Numbered from the stretch's first letter, positions 34,563-44,568 are shown. The stretch: 64,000 nucleotides of DNA from Hyphomicrobium sulfonivorans (GCF_013306565.1 NZ_PZPO01000007.1:1-64000); one strand, 5' to 3'. The notes: generated from the letters alone by a model not told the origin. Program-made: numbers and translations.

Positions 34563-35900
34563 ATGAATATATCCAATGGCGGCTCAGACGGAACGCAGCC
34601 GCTGACCAGCGAACGCTCAACACCGATCATGCATATCGCGATGCGAGATCTTGCCATGACCTTCGGCAAGGTTGGCGTGCTGTCGTTCGGCGGGCCGGCG
34701 GCGCAGATTGCGCTGATGCATCAGGTGCTGGTGGAGCAGCGGCGCTGGCTGGATGAGCGGCGCTTTCTGGGTGCGCTGAGTTTCTGCATGTTGCTGCCGG
34801 GGCCGGAGGCAATGCAGCTCGCCACCTACGCCGGTTGGCGTCTGCGCGGTGTGGCGGGTGGCCTGCTCGCCGGGCTTCTGTTTGTTCTTCCCGGCGCTGC
34901 TCTCGTGCTGGCGCTTAGCATTCTCTACGGATTTTACAGCGCCGCTCCGGCCATCGCGACGCTGTTCGTCGGCTTGAAAGCCGCCGTCCTTGCAATCGTG
35001 CTGCAGGCGCTGATCCGCATCGCGCAGCGTGCGATGGAAGGCGCGATGGATTGGGCCGCCGCCATCGCGGGCTTCGTCGCTATCTACTTTTTTGATCTGC
35101 CGTTTCCGCTGGTCATCGCATTGGCCGGGTTCGCGGGCTTTCTGTTTCGACCGGCTGCATCACACAATCCTGCAAGCGAACGGCCTGCGCCGGTCGCGTT
35201 GCGCGCCACGCTGAAAACTCTTGTCGTCTGGCTGACGGTGTGGATCGCGCCGCTGCTGTTTATCGTTGCGGTCTTCGGCGACAGCCATGTGCTGGCGCAG
35301 CTTGCGTTGTTCTTCTCGCGCCTTGCCGTGGTGACATTCGGTGGCGCCTACGCCGTGCTTGCCTACATGGCGCAGGAAGCGGTGAGCGGTTACGGTTGGC
35401 TAAGCGCGGGTGAAATGCTGGATGGCCTGGCGCTGGCAGAAACCACCAACGGGCCGCTGATCCTCGTCACGGAGTTTGTTGGCTACATCGCGGCGTTCAA
35501 GCAGGGCGGCGTGTGGCTTGGCATTCTCGGTGCCATGGTGGCGCTGTGGGCTACGTTTGCGCCGTGCTTTCTGTGGATCTTTGTCGGCGCGCCGTACATC
35601 GACATTCTCACGCATTCGCCGCGCCTGTCGGCCGCGCTGCGTACAATTACGGCCGTCGTCGTTGGTGTCATCGCGAACCTGTCAGTCTGGTTCGCCATGC
35701 ATGTGCTGTTCAAGACGATCGACGAGCGGCATTTGGGGCCGCTGCGCCTTTATGTGCCGGACATCGCTACTGTCGACCGGTTTGCGGTCGCGCTGACAGT
35801 GCTTGGCCTTGTCAGCGTCTTCGTGCTGCGGCTCGGTATTGTTGCCACGCTATCGCTGTGCGCTGCGGCTTCGTTTGTCTGGCTGCAACTGATCGCGTGA
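34563..35900 (+). CDS. chrA: Chromate transporter (CHR family)
   Basis: 445 codons from ATG at 34563. It is a long-chain ChrA made of two homologous halves, each starting with the CHR signature: FGKVGVLSFGGPAAQI...LLPGPEAMQLATYAG in the first, FFSRLAVVTFGGAYAVLAYMAQEAV...ETTNGPLILVTEFVGY in the second. About ten to eleven hydrophobic helices are visible. It exports chromate using the proton gradient. No chrB or other resistance genes are adjacent, so the natural substrate may be another oxyanion. Confidence 0.9.
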   Translation: MNISNGGSDGTQPLTSERSTPIMHIAMRDLAMTFGKVGVLSFGGPAAQIALMHQVLVEQRRWLDERRFLGALSFCMLLPGPEAMQLATYAGWRLRGVAGGLLAGLLFVLPGAALVLALSILYGFYSAAPAIATLFVGLKAAVLAIVLQALIRIAQRAMEGAMDWAAAIAGFVAIYFFDLPFPLVIALAGFAGFLFRPAASHNPASERPAPVALRATLKTLVVWLTVWIAPLLFIVAVFGDSHVLAQLALFFSRLAVVTFGGAYAVLAYMAQEAVSGYGWLSAGEMLDGLALAETTNGPLILVTEFVGYIAAFKQGGVWLGILGAMVALWATFAPCFLWIFVGAPYIDILTHSPRLSAALRTITAVVVGVIANLSVWFAMHVLFKTIDERHLGPLRLYVPDIATVDRFAVALTVLGLVSVFVLRLGIVATLSLCAAASFVWLQLIA

Positions 35901-35948
35901 TGTTTCCCGCTGACGGAACGCGAACACGTTGCTGCGCCGCTTGCGGCG

Positions 35949-36920
35949 CTAGATCCAACCCTTGCGGCGGAAATAGATGATTGGCCCAAGCGCCGCCAGA
36001 ACCATCAGGCCCAATGCCCACGGGTAGCCATAGGTCCATTCCAGCTCCGGCATGTGCTTGAAGTTCATGCCGTAGACCGATGCAACCAGCGTTGGCGGCA
36101 GCAGGATCACCGCCATCACCGAGAACAGCTTGATGATCTGGTTCTGCTCGTTGGAAATCATGCCGAGCGTCGCGTCGAGAATGAACGAGATGCGCTGGGA
36201 CAGGAACTTGGTGTGGTCGAGCAGCGAGTTGATGTCGCGCAATGCGGCTTTGATGCGTTGGCGGATGCGCGGGTCATCGCCACGATCCTGCGCCGCCTGA
36301 GTGAAATAAAGCAACATGCGGCTTAGCGATGCCGCACTGTCCTCGGCGCGCGCAGTGATATCGCCAGCCTTGCCGATGCGCTTGAGCACAACATCCAGTC
36401 GGCGGTTGCGGGTCTGAATGCCGCCGCGCAGATCGAATACGGATTGCGCAAGCCGCTCCACTTCGTCCTGAATGCGCTCGATGAGATCGGCCATGCGATG
36501 AATGATGGCGTCGATCAGGCCGGTCATGATCGAAGAACCGTTGCCGCAAGGGGCATCGCCCTTTTCCACGCGCTGGCGATAGATCGGAAACGCACGCGGT
36601 TCGGCATAGCGCACGGTAACGAGGCGGTCGCCCGACAGAATGAACGTGACCGGCGTCGTCTTCGGCATCGGCGATTCAACCGCGTAGACGATCGAAGCGG
36701 TCATGAAGTAAGCGCCGCGCTCATAATAGAAGCGGTTTGATGGCTCAATCTCGCGCATCTCGGCGCGCGACGGGATGTCGACACCGAGTGCTTCCTCGGC
36801 GAAACGGTCTTCATCCGATGTCGGCTGCAGCAGGTCGATCCAGACGCTGTTGCCGCTGAGCGGTGTGCCCGGCTCCAGCGTTGAAAGGTTTTTGCCGTCG
36901 GTGTCGTAGATTGTCATCAT
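35949..36920 (-). CDS. corA: CorA-family magnesium/divalent cation transporter
   Basis: 323 codons from ATG at 36920 (or 36917); the frame open to 37025 has no other support. A long cytoplasmic domain (~1-255) with coiled helices (ERIQDEVERLAQSVFDLRGG) ends in two transmembrane helices. The selectivity signature is YGMNFKHMPEL between the helices, followed by the basic tail FRRKGWI. It forms a pentameric channel for Mg2+ or Co2+/Ni2+. It converges with chrA, 48 bases apart. Confidence 0.92.
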   Translation of the reverse strand: MMTIYDTDGKNLSTLEPGTPLSGNSVWIDLLQPTSDEDRFAEEALGVDIPSRAEMREIEPSNRFYYERGAYFMTASIVYAVESPMPKTTPVTFILSGDRLVTVRYAEPRAFPIYRQRVEKGDAPCGNGSSIMTGLIDAIIHRMADLIERIQDEVERLAQSVFDLRGGIQTRNRRLDVVLKRIGKAGDITARAEDSAASLSRMLLYFTQAAQDRGDDPRIRQRIKAALRDINSLLDHTKFLSQRISFILDATLGMISNEQNQIIKLFSVMAVILLPPTLVASVYGMNFKHMPELEWTYGYPWALGLMVLAALGPIIYFRRKGWI

Positions 36921-37114
36921 GGGTTTAGCGCTCCAGCGCAGGCCGACGCGTGTCAGATGGCATCGTTGATTTTTGCAAGCTTCGTACGCCGCCGTAGCGG
37001 AGGAAGCAATCGGTGGAGACCGCACGGCTGAACCGTGACGGGGTGTCAGGATTTCGGCGTCATCGGCCGGTTGGTACGGCGCGGACGTTGTGTTGGCAGG
37101 AAACGGATCGGGGT

Positions 37115-37369
37115 TCAGCCAACCAGCTTCGGATCTTCGCGATCATGGGCGTGGCCGATGGCATCCAGAAGGCGCCGATCCAGATGGCGCGCGTCCAGGA
37201 TCACCTTATCGTCGTGCACGCTGCGTATAGCCGAACTGGGAACGCTGAACTCGCCGCCGTTCTCGACGTAAATCACGATGTGGCCATCAGCAACGGCGCG
37301 CACGGCCCCAATGCCTTCGCGGCCCTCGGCAAGAAACGCCATGAAGCCGATTTCGATTGGCTCGTTCAT
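37115..37369 (-). CDS. Small DUF2171/PRC-barrel-like protein
   Basis: 84 codons from ATG at 37369, selected because AGGAGGA sits five bases upstream; the open frame to 37501 lacks such a site. The sequence (IGAVRAVADGHIVIYVENGG...FSVPSSAIRSVHDDKVIL) has the short beta-strand pattern of PRC-barrel or DUF2171 proteins, which in other bacteria are small cytosolic proteins of unknown function. Assignment is by pattern only. Confidence 0.65.
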   Translation of the reverse strand: MNEPIEIGFMAFLAEGREGIGAVRAVADGHIVIYVENGGEFSVPSSAIRSVHDDKVILDARHLDRRLLDAIGHAHDREDPKLVG

Positions 37370-37632
37370 GCTTCCTCCTTGGGCGGGACGTTCGCCCATA
37401 CACAACCGTGCAGCTCCATTCCGGTGACGCGGCGACGCCACTCCCGGATCCAAATCCGGCTTCCGATGCCGATATCCGATCGTCGGTACGGGGATGATCA
37501 TGCGCCGCAGCCCTTAAGCGTGCGTTGCCGAGTGCGCAGATGCAGGTCGGAGGCTGCCTAGGCCGGGGATCGCCACCCTAATGCCCAAATGTGACAGATG
37601 TTTAGTGGATGGTGCCGTCGCAGGAGACGCCA

Positions 37633-37668
37633 AACAAAATGGCCCGGGGCCATCAGGCGCCCGGGCCA
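37633..37668 (-). terminator. Intrinsic terminator of methylmalonyl-CoA mutase gene
   Basis: TGGCCCGGG (37640-37648) and CCCGGGCCA (37660-37668) form a perfect nine-base stem; on the minus strand ATTTTGTTTG follows. It lies 29 bases past the mutase stop. Confidence 0.8.
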
Positions 37669-37696
37669 TGAAATACGTTTGGCGTGCCGTGAGCGA

Positions 37697-39868
37697 TTAC
37701 TCGGCGGCGGCCTGGCTGGTGTGACCAAGCTTTACGTTGAGCTTGTTGATCAGATCAGCTGCAGCCTCGGGAATGTTGGTGCCGGGACCAAACACGGCCT
37801 CAGCGCCGGCTTCAAAGAGGGCTGGATAGTCGGCTGGCGGAATAACGCCGCCGACCACAACCATGATGTCTTCGCGGCCTTCCTTGCCCAAGGCTTCCTT
37901 GAGGTCGGGAACCAGCGTGAGATGGCCGGCAGCCAGCGACGACACACCGATGATGTGAACGTCGTTCTCAACCGCCTGACGCGCAGCTTCATCCGGAGTG
38001 GCGAACAGCGGGCCGATGTCGACGTCGAAGCCAAGGTCGGCGAATGCTGAGGCAATAACTTTCTGGCCGCGATCATGTCCATCCTGGCCCATCTTGGCGA
38101 TCAGAATACGCGGACGACGGCCCTCGTTCTTGTCGAACGCCTCGACGAGCTGCTGAACCTTGTTGACGTTCTCGTTCATGGCTCCAGCCTCTGACCTGTA
38201 GACACCCGAAATGGCGCGGATCTCGGCGCGGTGACGGCCGAATACCTTTTCCATCGCGTCGGAAATTTCGCCGACGCTGGCTTTCGCACGCGCGGCCTTC
38301 ACCGCCAGATCGAGCAGGTTGGCATCGCCAGCCGCGCCTTCGGTAAGGGCGGTGAGGGCGGCCTGTACTTCCTGCTCGTTGCGCTCGGCGCGCAGGCGCT
38401 CAAGCTTGGCGATCTGCTGTTCGCGCACGGCCTTGTTGTCGACCTTCAGGATTTCGATCTCGGCTTCGTCCGTCACGCGATACTTGTTGACGCCGACGAT
38501 GGTCTGCTTGCCGCTGTCGATACGCGCCTGCGTGCGGGCTGCAGCTTCCTCGATGCGCATCTTCGGAATGCCGGCTGCGATGGCCTTGGCCATGCCGCCA
38601 AGCTCTTCAACTTCCTCGATGTGGGCGAGGGCCTTGCGCGCCAGCTCATAGGTGAGCCGCTCGACGTAATAACTGCCGCCCCACGGATCGATGACACGGC
38701 AGGTGCCGGTTTCCTGTTGCAGCAGAAGCTGCGTGTTGCGGGCGATACGGGCGGAGAAGTCCGTCGGCAGAGCGATGGCTTCATCGAGCGCGTTGGTGTG
38801 CAGCGACTGCGTGTGGCCCTGGGTGGCGGCCATAGCTTCGATGCAGGTGCGGGTGACGTTATTGAACACGTCCTGCGCGGTCAGCGACCAGCCGGAGGTT
38901 TGGCTGTGCGTGCGCAGCGACAGCGATTTCGCGCTCTTGGGCTTGAACTCTTCCTTGATGAGCTTCGCCCACAGCAGACGCGCGGCGCGCATCTTGGCGA
39001 TCTCCATGTAGAAGTTCATGCCGATGGCCCAGAAGAACGACAGGCGCGGCGCGAAGGCGTCAATGTCCAGCCCAGCGGCAACACCGGCGCGTGCATATTC
39101 GATGCCGTCGGCCAGCGTGTAGCCGAGTTCCAGGTCGGCGGTCGCACCGGCTTCCTGCATGTGATAGCCGGAAATCGAAATCGAGTTGAACTTCGGCATG
39201 TATTTCGAGGTGTAGCCGAAGATGTCCGACACGATGCGCATCGAAGGTGCGGGCGGATAAATGTAGGTGTTCCGCACCATGAATTCTTTGAGAATGTCGT
39301 TCTGAATCGTGCCGGCGAGCTTTTCTGGTGGCACGCCCTGCTCTTCACCGGCAACGATGAACAGCGCGAGAATGGGCAGCACGGCGCCGTTCATGGTCAT
39401 CGAAACGGACATCTGCTCCAGCGGGATGCCGGAGAACAGCGTCCGCATGTCGTAAATGCTGTCGATGGCGACGCCCGCCATGCCGACGTCGCCGCGTACG
39501 CGCGGATGGTCGCTGTCGTAGCCGCGGTGGGTGGCAAGGTCGAACGCGACCGAGAGGCCCTTCTGACCAGCGCGGATGTTGCGGCGATAAAAGGCGTTGG
39601 AATCCTCAGCGGTCGAGAAGCCGGCGTACTGGCGCACCGTCCACGGCTGCAAGGCATACATGGCCGGATAGGGGCCGCGCAGGAACGGCTCCACGCCCGG
39701 CAGGGTGTCCAGAAAGTCGAGATTGGCGGTGTCGGCGGCCGTATAGACGGGCTTGATGGGAATGCCTTCGGGGGCCTCCCAGGCAACGGATGTGCTGGCC
39801 ATTGCCGGTGCGGAGCTCGCCGCGCCGCTGCTGAGGGCAATTTTGGTAAAGTCGGGAAGCCCAGTCAT
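37697..39868 (-). CDS. scpA: Methylmalonyl-CoA mutase, single-chain
   Basis: 723 codons from ATG at 39868; the frame open to 39928 is unsupported. The N-terminal TIM-barrel domain (~50-560) includes [20 protein letters not shown] (CoA-binding region). The C-terminal ~130 residues are the B12-binding domain with DGHDRG, whose histidine ligates cobalt, and GVIPPADYP. Both domains are in one chain, so a homodimer like ScpA is expected, not the two-subunit MutAB form. It interconverts succinyl-CoA and methylmalonyl-CoA in propionate, odd-chain and ethylmalonyl-CoA metabolism. The chaperone meaB and epimerase genes are not in the window. Confidence 0.95.
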   Translation of the reverse strand: MTGLPDFTKIALSSGAASSAPAMASTSVAWEAPEGIPIKPVYTAADTANLDFLDTLPGVEPFLRGPYPAMYALQPWTVRQYAGFSTAEDSNAFYRRNIRAGQKGLSVAFDLATHRGYDSDHPRVRGDVGMAGVAIDSIYDMRTLFSGIPLEQMSVSMTMNGAVLPILALFIVAGEEQGVPPEKLAGTIQNDILKEFMVRNTYIYPPAPSMRIVSDIFGYTSKYMPKFNSISISGYHMQEAGATADLELGYTLADGIEYARAGVAAGLDIDAFAPRLSFFWAIGMNFYMEIAKMRAARLLWAKLIKEEFKPKSAKSLSLRTHSQTSGWSLTAQDVFNNVTRTCIEAMAATQGHTQSLHTNALDEAIALPTDFSARIARNTQLLLQQETGTCRVIDPWGGSYYVERLTYELARKALAHIEEVEELGGMAKAIAAGIPKMRIEEAAARTQARIDSGKQTIVGVNKYRVTDEAEIEILKVDNKAVREQQIAKLERLRAERNEQEVQAALTALTEGAAGDANLLDLAVKAARAKASVGEISDAMEKVFGRHRAEIRAISGVYRSEAGAMNENVNKVQQLVEAFDKNEGRRPRILIAKMGQDGHDRGQKVIASAFADLGFDVDIGPLFATPDEAARQAVENDVHIIGVSSLAAGHLTLVPDLKEALGKEGREDIMVVVGGVIPPADYPALFEAGAEAVFGPGTNIPEAAADLINKLNVKLGHTSQAAAE

Positions 39869-39968
39869 TCCTTCGCCTTCGTTTCTCGCTGTGACGGTCC
39901 GCGCAGGACACGATCGCGCAGCCGCCACTATCCTATTGTATTGACGCAGTTATTCTTGTGTCTTCGCG

Positions 39969-39992
39969 TCAAAAAAAGCCGGATTTCAGCCC
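39969..39992 (-). terminator. Weak candidate terminator
   Basis: On the minus strand CCGG and CCGG pair around an eight-base loop, followed by CTTTTTTT. The stem is short, but the T run is long. It lies ~22 bases past the stop of the small ORF at 40014-40172. Confidence 0.35.
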
Positions 39993-40013
39993 GGTGAAAC
40001 TAATCATAGCAGG

Positions 40014-40172
40014 TTATAAGCCGTTTGCGCCGGGGTATGGCGTCACCTGTCCGCCCGGCAGGAGCTGGACCATAGCGATGCCCCAGACTTCCCCACCGTT
40101 TGAATGTGCCTCGATTTCCCGCAAGAGGCCAATAGCTTGAGCGCAGGTCCGCGCCAAGTGTTTCCGGGTCAT
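40014..40172 (-). CDS. Possible small protein, 52 aa
   Basis: A minus-strand frame of 52 codons from ATG at 40172 to TAA. The product has an N-terminal helix (RTCAQAIGLLREIEAH) and then GGEVWGIAMVQLLPGGQVTP, a pattern seen in short hypothetical proteins of rhizobia and their phages in which a helix is followed by a beta hairpin. A weak terminator follows. No strong ribosome site is seen. It lies in the 479-base gap upstream of the mutase gene; the rest of that gap holds nothing clear. Confidence 0.45.
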   Translation of the reverse strand: MTRKHLARTCAQAIGLLREIEAHSNGGEVWGIAMVQLLPGGQVTPYPGANGL

Positions 40173-40347
40173 TTCATGGGGGTGGCCGCGAACTGTCGCG
40201 GCTGGCTGGCGTTTTTGGTGCGAACGGGAGGGCGGCGCATGCAACCCGCCAACTCAGGCGGGAATGGATGCAGCTTCGTATTTGAAAGGGCGGCCTGCTC
40301 GCCAGGAAGTTGATCCGGGTCGCAGCTAAACACCGTACGAGGCAGGC

Positions 40348-40833
40348 CTACGATCTGCCTGAGGCCGTCCGCGGCGCTGCTCCGGCCTCGTCATCTTGGT
40401 TCAGGCCCGAAGCGACGGCTTGGATACTGTCGATATAGTCAGACAGAAGCTGGAGATCGTGCGTCTGCTCCAGGGCGCATATTTTGCCGTCCGCAGTCTG
40501 CCATGCATGCCGGAATTGAGTCTCCAGCTCCTTGCCGGTCCTCTTATGCCGAAACTTCACGTGCGCCACCGATGAGATCATCTCTCCATTGAGCGTTATG
40601 TCGTCGGGTTCGAAACGGAGAATATCGAATTCGCCCATGGAAGCGTGGGCGAGCAGGGCGACTTCCGCGCGGCTTCGCGGCCGGATCTCGCCGTCGGTAT
40701 CAGTCGGCAACAGGACGCGCAGTTTGAAGTCGTCGCTCAACAGGCTGACGATCTCAGCGAGCTGCTTTTCGCGAAAGCAGCGACAGATATCATGAACCAG
40801 CGATGCATTATTAATGGTGCTATCAGCGGCCAT
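40348..40833 (-). CDS. SnoaL/NTF2-like domain hypothetical protein
   Basis: 161 codons from ATG at 40833 (GTG at 40839 possible). Residues ~10-130 have the cone-shaped NTF2-like pattern: an initial helix pair (LVHDICRCFREKQLAEIVSLLSDDF) and then strands with SSVAHVKFRHKRTG and DGKICALEQTHD. Such proteins are enzymes or ligand carriers; no catalytic residue set is evident. No signal peptide. Neighbours give no clue. Confidence 0.6.
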   Translation of the reverse strand: MAADSTINNASLVHDICRCFREKQLAEIVSLLSDDFKLRVLLPTDTDGEIRPRSRAEVALLAHASMGEFDILRFEPDDITLNGEMISSVAHVKFRHKRTGKELETQFRHAWQTADGKICALEQTHDLQLLSDYIDSIQAVASGLNQDDEAGAAPRTASGRS

Positions 40834-40839
40834 ATGCAC

Positions 40840-41160
40840 TCAGCACTCAAAGCCAGTTCACATGGGGTCCCAAACCCCACGTCAACCAGCAGTGCTGCCT
40901 CATTTCTTTGTTGTCGCGAGGGGCGCGCCGACGAAAATCAGGCGCGATGACACCCCCATGATCAATCAGTATGCGGCGATTTGTGCAACATTCGCTGCCT
41001 GACATCCAGCAAAAAACGTCCTGCATCTGACAGTACTATTGTCGAGGGGAACTAAGTCCTCGGAATACTGTCCAAAATACGAATCGCTAGCTGGCCACGC
41101 GTCCCTATTGTATCGACGAGGGAGTAAAGACGCGTTGGTTCGCCTGCGCTTTCGGGGGAA
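40840..41160. other. Gene-free stretch
   Basis: 321 bases between two divergent hypothetical genes. No coding frame, hairpin or tRNA-like fold convinced me; promoters of both genes should lie here. Confidence 0.4.
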
Positions 41161-41787
41161 ATGGGATCGGTGCAGGGCCTTGTTGAACGATCGAGGGTGG
41201 TCGTCACAAATACGCTGCGTGAGCTGCGTCGCAACTGGCGGCTGCTGACGGCTGCCGTTCTGGCGGTCGGGGCTGTTTTGCTGGCGATTGACATCAGCGA
41301 TCAGCAGGGCCGCATGGACATCCCACAGGGCTATGCGGTGCGCATGGTGTGCGAAGCCGATCCTGAGTCACACCTCTGGAATGGTGGGTGCGAACGTATA
41401 GCGGCTGATATTGCTCGGACGGAAAAGCCGTCATTTATCGAGCTTTATCAAGCATTCGTGACTGCGCACCATACCCGGATTCCTTCGCCGGAGCTGGAGC
41501 ACCAATTCCGCAGTGCTGCGTGTGAGCAGGGGTTCGATCTCGACACTCAACTCAAGGGCACGCGGTATGTGTTCGTGCCGCTGCGGCCGCATTTCAGCGG
41601 CGCGTGTTCTGTGGCGCAGGTGGAGGCGATAATGGCGGCGCTGGATGATCGCGATCGCGCGCTGCTCGCCATTGAACGGGAAGGCTTGAGCCACGCTGCG
41701 CTCTACGCAGGCGCGTTGGCAAACTTGACCGAGCCGCTGGTCATTCTTGGTGTCGCTGCGGTCGTAGCTGCGCTCTTGATACTGTAG
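41161..41787 (+). CDS. Hypothetical protein with two membrane helices
   Basis: 208 codons. A basic N-terminus leads into a hydrophobic helix (~28-46, LLTAAVLAVGAVLLAIDI), then a ~140-residue loop predicted to be periplasmic with four cysteines (MVCEAD, GGCERI, AACEQG, GACSVA), which could form two disulfides, and a final hydrophobic helix at the C-terminus (VILGVAAVVAALLIL). The family is not recognised. Confidence 0.6.
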   Translation: MGSVQGLVERSRVVVTNTLRELRRNWRLLTAAVLAVGAVLLAIDISDQQGRMDIPQGYAVRMVCEADPESHLWNGGCERIAADIARTEKPSFIELYQAFVTAHHTRIPSPELEHQFRSAACEQGFDLDTQLKGTRYVFVPLRPHFSGACSVAQVEAIMAALDDRDRALLAIEREGLSHAALYAGALANLTEPLVILGVAAVVAALLIL

Positions 41788-41964
41788 TGGCTGCAGAGTG
41801 ACCGACATATCCGCGTGCAATGCTGCGGTTACAGCTGGCGCCGGCATCGCGACGGCGACCATTCAACGCGCCGCAGATATATTTTTGTGCGGCAGTGAGG
41901 CCGTCAGGGCATTGTCGCTGTCTGCAGGAATCGCCTAGCCTCGGGCGAGGTTTAGGAGTGCTCC

Positions 41965-42258
41965 ATGCAACTGAAGCCAGCAATCGCTGCTCTTGGTCTG
42001 GCCATCGTGGCCGGTCTCACCATGCCCGCACCCGCCGACGCCGGTTGGTTCCATCGGGATCGGGATCCGGACGCGCCGGATCGGTACCCCTATGTATTTG
42101 ATCCGCCGCGTTATTATCCCTATTACAACTCCGGACAGTGGCGCCCGGCATCTGAGATGCGCAAGCCGCGCCCCTACTATAACCAGCCGGCTTATTATCC
42201 GGCATGGGGCTATCCGGTCGGTTGTCAGCAAGACTGCGAGTCCGCACCGCTGAAGTGA
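41965..42258 (+). CDS. Small secreted Tyr/Pro-rich protein
   Basis: 97 codons with a clear signal peptide (IAALGLAIVAGLTMPAPADA, cleavage after ADA near residue 26). The mature 70 residues are rich in Tyr, Pro, Arg and Asp (DPPRYYPYYNSGQW, PYYNQPAYYPAWGYP) and end with a cysteine pair (GCQQDC). It looks like a low-complexity envelope protein. A strong terminator follows at 42374. Confidence 0.65.
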   Translation: MQLKPAIAALGLAIVAGLTMPAPADAGWFHRDRDPDAPDRYPYVFDPPRYYPYYNSGQWRPASEMRKPRPYYNQPAYYPAWGYPVGCQQDCESAPLK

Positions 42259-42373
42259 TTGGCTTTCCGGTCTGAGGCTTTTCCGGCAGAGCTGGTGCGC
42301 GAGGATCGCGCAAGGTGCTGGACGCTTCTGGCTGGCCGCGGCCGAGCAGATCAGCGTCGGTTCCATCAGATAC

Positions 42374-42418
42374 AAAAAAGACGCCGGTGCGATTTCATTA
42401 TCGCACCGGCGTCTTTCA
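42374..42418. terminator. Bidirectional intrinsic terminator between convergent genes
   Basis: GACGCCGGTGCGA and TCGCACCGGCGTC pair over 13 bases around TTTCATTA, flanked by AAAAAA on the left and TTTCATT on the right. It serves the secreted Tyr/Pro-rich gene (plus) and the FKBP gene (minus). Confidence 0.88.
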
Positions 42419-42470
42419 TTGTGATGGGCAGGGCGGTGGGGCCGAGTGCCCGACGCAACCCGCGTCTTGA

Positions 42471-42926
42471 TCACTTCACGTCGAGCAGCTCGACGTCGAA
42501 GATCAGCGTCGCATTTGGCGGAATGACACCGCCAGCGCCGCGTGCTCCGTAGCCGAGATTCGGCGGGATGATCAGTGTGCGCTTGCCGCCGACCTTCATG
42601 CCCTGAACGCCTTCATCCCAACCTTCGATGACGCGGCCCTGGCCGAGCGGGAACTGGAATGGATCGCCGCGATCGACGGAAGAGTCGAATTTCTTGCCCT
42701 TTTCGCCATTCTCGTAGAGCCAGCCGGTGTAATGCATCACGCAGGTGTTGCCGGGCTTAGCCTCTGCGCCTGTGCCCACCACGGTATCGGTGATGGTGAG
42801 GCCGGAAGGTGTCGTCATGCTTGATCCTTGTGCGAGTGCGGGGGTGGAAAGGGCGCTGCCGAAAGCGCCGAGCGAGACCATGAGCGCCAGTGCTGCTAAG
42901 GCACCCCTGCGCGTGAAACCTGACAT
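42471..42926 (-). CDS. Secreted FKBP-type peptidyl-prolyl isomerase (copy 1)
   Basis: 151 codons. A signal peptide with a twin-arginine-like start ([21 protein letters not shown]) leads to one FKBP domain: [58 protein letters not shown] and [11 protein letters not shown]. All hallmark aromatic positions of the active site are present. It catalyses proline cis-trans isomerisation in the periplasm. A paralogue lies at 45955-46392. Confidence 0.92.
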   Translation of the reverse strand: MSGFTRRGALAALALMVSLGAFGSALSTPALAQGSSMTTPSGLTITDTVVGTGAEAKPGNTCVMHYTGWLYENGEKGKKFDSSVDRGDPFQFPLGQGRVIEGWDEGVQGMKVGGKRTLIIPPNLGYGARGAGGVIPPNATLIFDVELLDVK

Positions 42927-43513
42927 CCGTTCCTCCCTGGAAGGGTGATTTTTATCGTCGCCCGTTGTCTAAACACGTTTGGCTCGGTGCAGCCAGCGGG
43001 TGGGCACATACAGCGTTACAAAAAACTTGGCGCCACCGATCACCTTGCTGACAACTATGGCAATAGTGGTGCTTGCGGCGTTCGCCCAGGCGGCTGGCCA
43101 AGCCAGGCCGGGATAGTCGCAAGCCTGGCGCATGCATGATGCGCAACTGACTATGCATGATGTGTGCGGCAGGCAGTTTTTGCAGCAGGCGCAGGCGAAA
43201 ATCCAATATTCACCGCCGCGAGCGCACCAGCGTCCATGGCACGGACACGGAAGTTGAGTTGCAGGGCGTTGCGGATATTGGCTTCATGTCGCCGCTGAGG
43301 TCACACAATCAGGATCCCATCGGCGTGCCCGGGATTATGCATCGGCACGGCTGGTTTTTGTAAAGCGCAAGTGGCTAGGGCAACTGGTGTTTGCGCAGGA
43401 ATACGTAATGCGTTCGCGTGTGCGCTACAGGCAAACAATGCAAGTGGGGCTTGTGCAGTCCGTCAGACGCAAGCCAGCAGCTCCGAGCGACGGATTGGAT
43501 ACGGGAGGACATC
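42927..43513. other. Long gene-free stretch
   Basis: 587 bases between the FKBP gene (minus) and a secreted hypothetical (plus). Short frames exist on both strands, but none shows a ribosome site, signal peptide or recognisable motif. Repeats of GCATGATG/GCATGATGTG near 43132-43160 are noted without meaning. Confidence 0.45.
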
Positions 43514-43948
43514 ATGGTGCTGCGCGGTGTGTGGGCGGCTGTTCTGCTGGCGCTGCTATGCGGCGGCGTGCATGCAATGATGGCGCCGGAGTATTACCGC
43601 AGCGCGCGCCAGGAGGCGCCGTTTCATGTGCAGGTCGCTATTGAAAAGATGACGCCGCCTGAAACGGCGCTTGGTCGATGTCTGGTGGCCGGCAAAGTGA
43701 TCGAAACCTTCAAGGACGAAACGGGACGGTTGCCGCTTGGCACGGCGCTCAGTTTTGGCGTTGCGTGCTACCGCGCAAACGCCAAGGTTCCGGTCGGGGC
43801 TGCAATCTGGACACCGCTTGAAGCGCTGATGATCGCAGGGTTCATTGAGGTTTATCTCGTCGAGCGCGATGACGGTTTCGACGTCGCGCTCTGGAATACG
43901 CGCATCATCGATGCGCCTTCGGCCAAGCCGCAGTTCAGCGCTGATTAG
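43514..43948 (+). CDS. Secreted hypothetical protein
   Basis: 144 codons from ATG at 43514 with GGGAGGAC six bases upstream; an open frame to 43418 has no such site. The signal peptide is VLRGVWAAVLLALLCGGVHA. The mature ~120 residues look like a small beta protein (VAIEKMTPPETALGRCLVAG, VEVYLVERDDG-like strands) with two cysteines. The family is not recognised. It overlaps the convergent gene by four bases at the stop codons. Confidence 0.6.
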   Translation: MVLRGVWAAVLLALLCGGVHAMMAPEYYRSARQEAPFHVQVAIEKMTPPETALGRCLVAGKVIETFKDETGRLPLGTALSFGVACYRANAKVPVGAAIWTPLEALMIAGFIEVYLVERDDGFDVALWNTRIIDAPSAKPQFSAD

Positions 43949-44568
43949 CGTCCGCCGCCCAGGTCGTCCGGTGAGCCGACGACATAGCGATCGATTGCAG
44001 CCCGATCGGATAGCATCAGGCTGCATCCTTGTGGCCAGTCAACAAGCATCAGTGGCTCTGGGGCTGCTGGCGACAGTGCCGCGAGCGCCGCAAGTATGCG
44101 GCGCCGTGCATCGTGTTCCGATGTATCGAGCGATAGCGTAAGCGCGTCGACGTACATGCTGCTGCGGTCGGGTGCGATAACGATCGCGGCGCCCTGCCCA
44201 AATCCGAATGCCAATAGTCGCGGCACCCGTTGCGCCGACGAGAACGATCCTGTGGTCACGCCATCGAGCTGCGGCAACAGTTGTGAGAATAAGGCGACGA
44301 CGTCGGCAATCGCGATATTCAAATTGCTGATCTGCTCCGGCGGTGAATTTCGAACCGCAAGCTCACTCCACCCGGCGTCCAGCGGCAGCACGCTTCGTTC
44401 CGCCTGCTCCGTGATGCGAGCGATCTCTCGCCTGCACCGCTCCATACACGAGGCGGGAAGCACCTCGATCTGGCCCCAGTCATCCTCGTGGATGAAGAGC
44501 ATCGCAGGCGCTTCAGCCTTATTCCGCCGGGGCAGCAATTGCTTCAACAGGGTGCTTAGTCGCCGCAT
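43945..44568 (-). CDS. Hypothetical protein
   Basis: 207 codons, no signal peptide, no clear membrane helix. It starts with a basic helix (RRLSTLLKQLLPRRNK) and then a mixed alpha/beta sequence (AMLFIHEDDWGQIEVLP, RLLAFGFGQGAAIVI, EPLMLVDWPQGCSL). The family is not recognised. It starts close to the divergent secreted-protein gene at 44766, and its stop overlaps that of the convergent gene. Confidence 0.55.
   Translation of the reverse strand: MRRLSTLLKQLLPRRNKAEAPAMLFIHEDDWGQIEVLPASCMERCRREIARITEQAERSVLPLDAGWSELAVRNSPPEQISNLNIAIADVVALFSQLLPQLDGVTTGSFSSAQRVPRLLAFGFGQGAAIVIAPDRSSMYVDALTLSLDTSEHDARRRILAALAALSPAAPEPLMLVDWPQGCSLMLSDRAAIDRYVVGSPDDLGGGR

Noticed and set aside
38231-39997. 588-codon open frame on the plus strand antisense to methylmalonyl-CoA mutase
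   Set aside because: Its translation is Arg/Gly/His/Val-rich with no motifs, while the minus strand encodes a complete mutase. Long antisense frames arise from GC-rich codon use.
42927-43513. A small secreted protein gene in frames at 43157-43363
   Set aside because: No ribosome site or signal peptide and atypical composition; the text is not convincingly coding.
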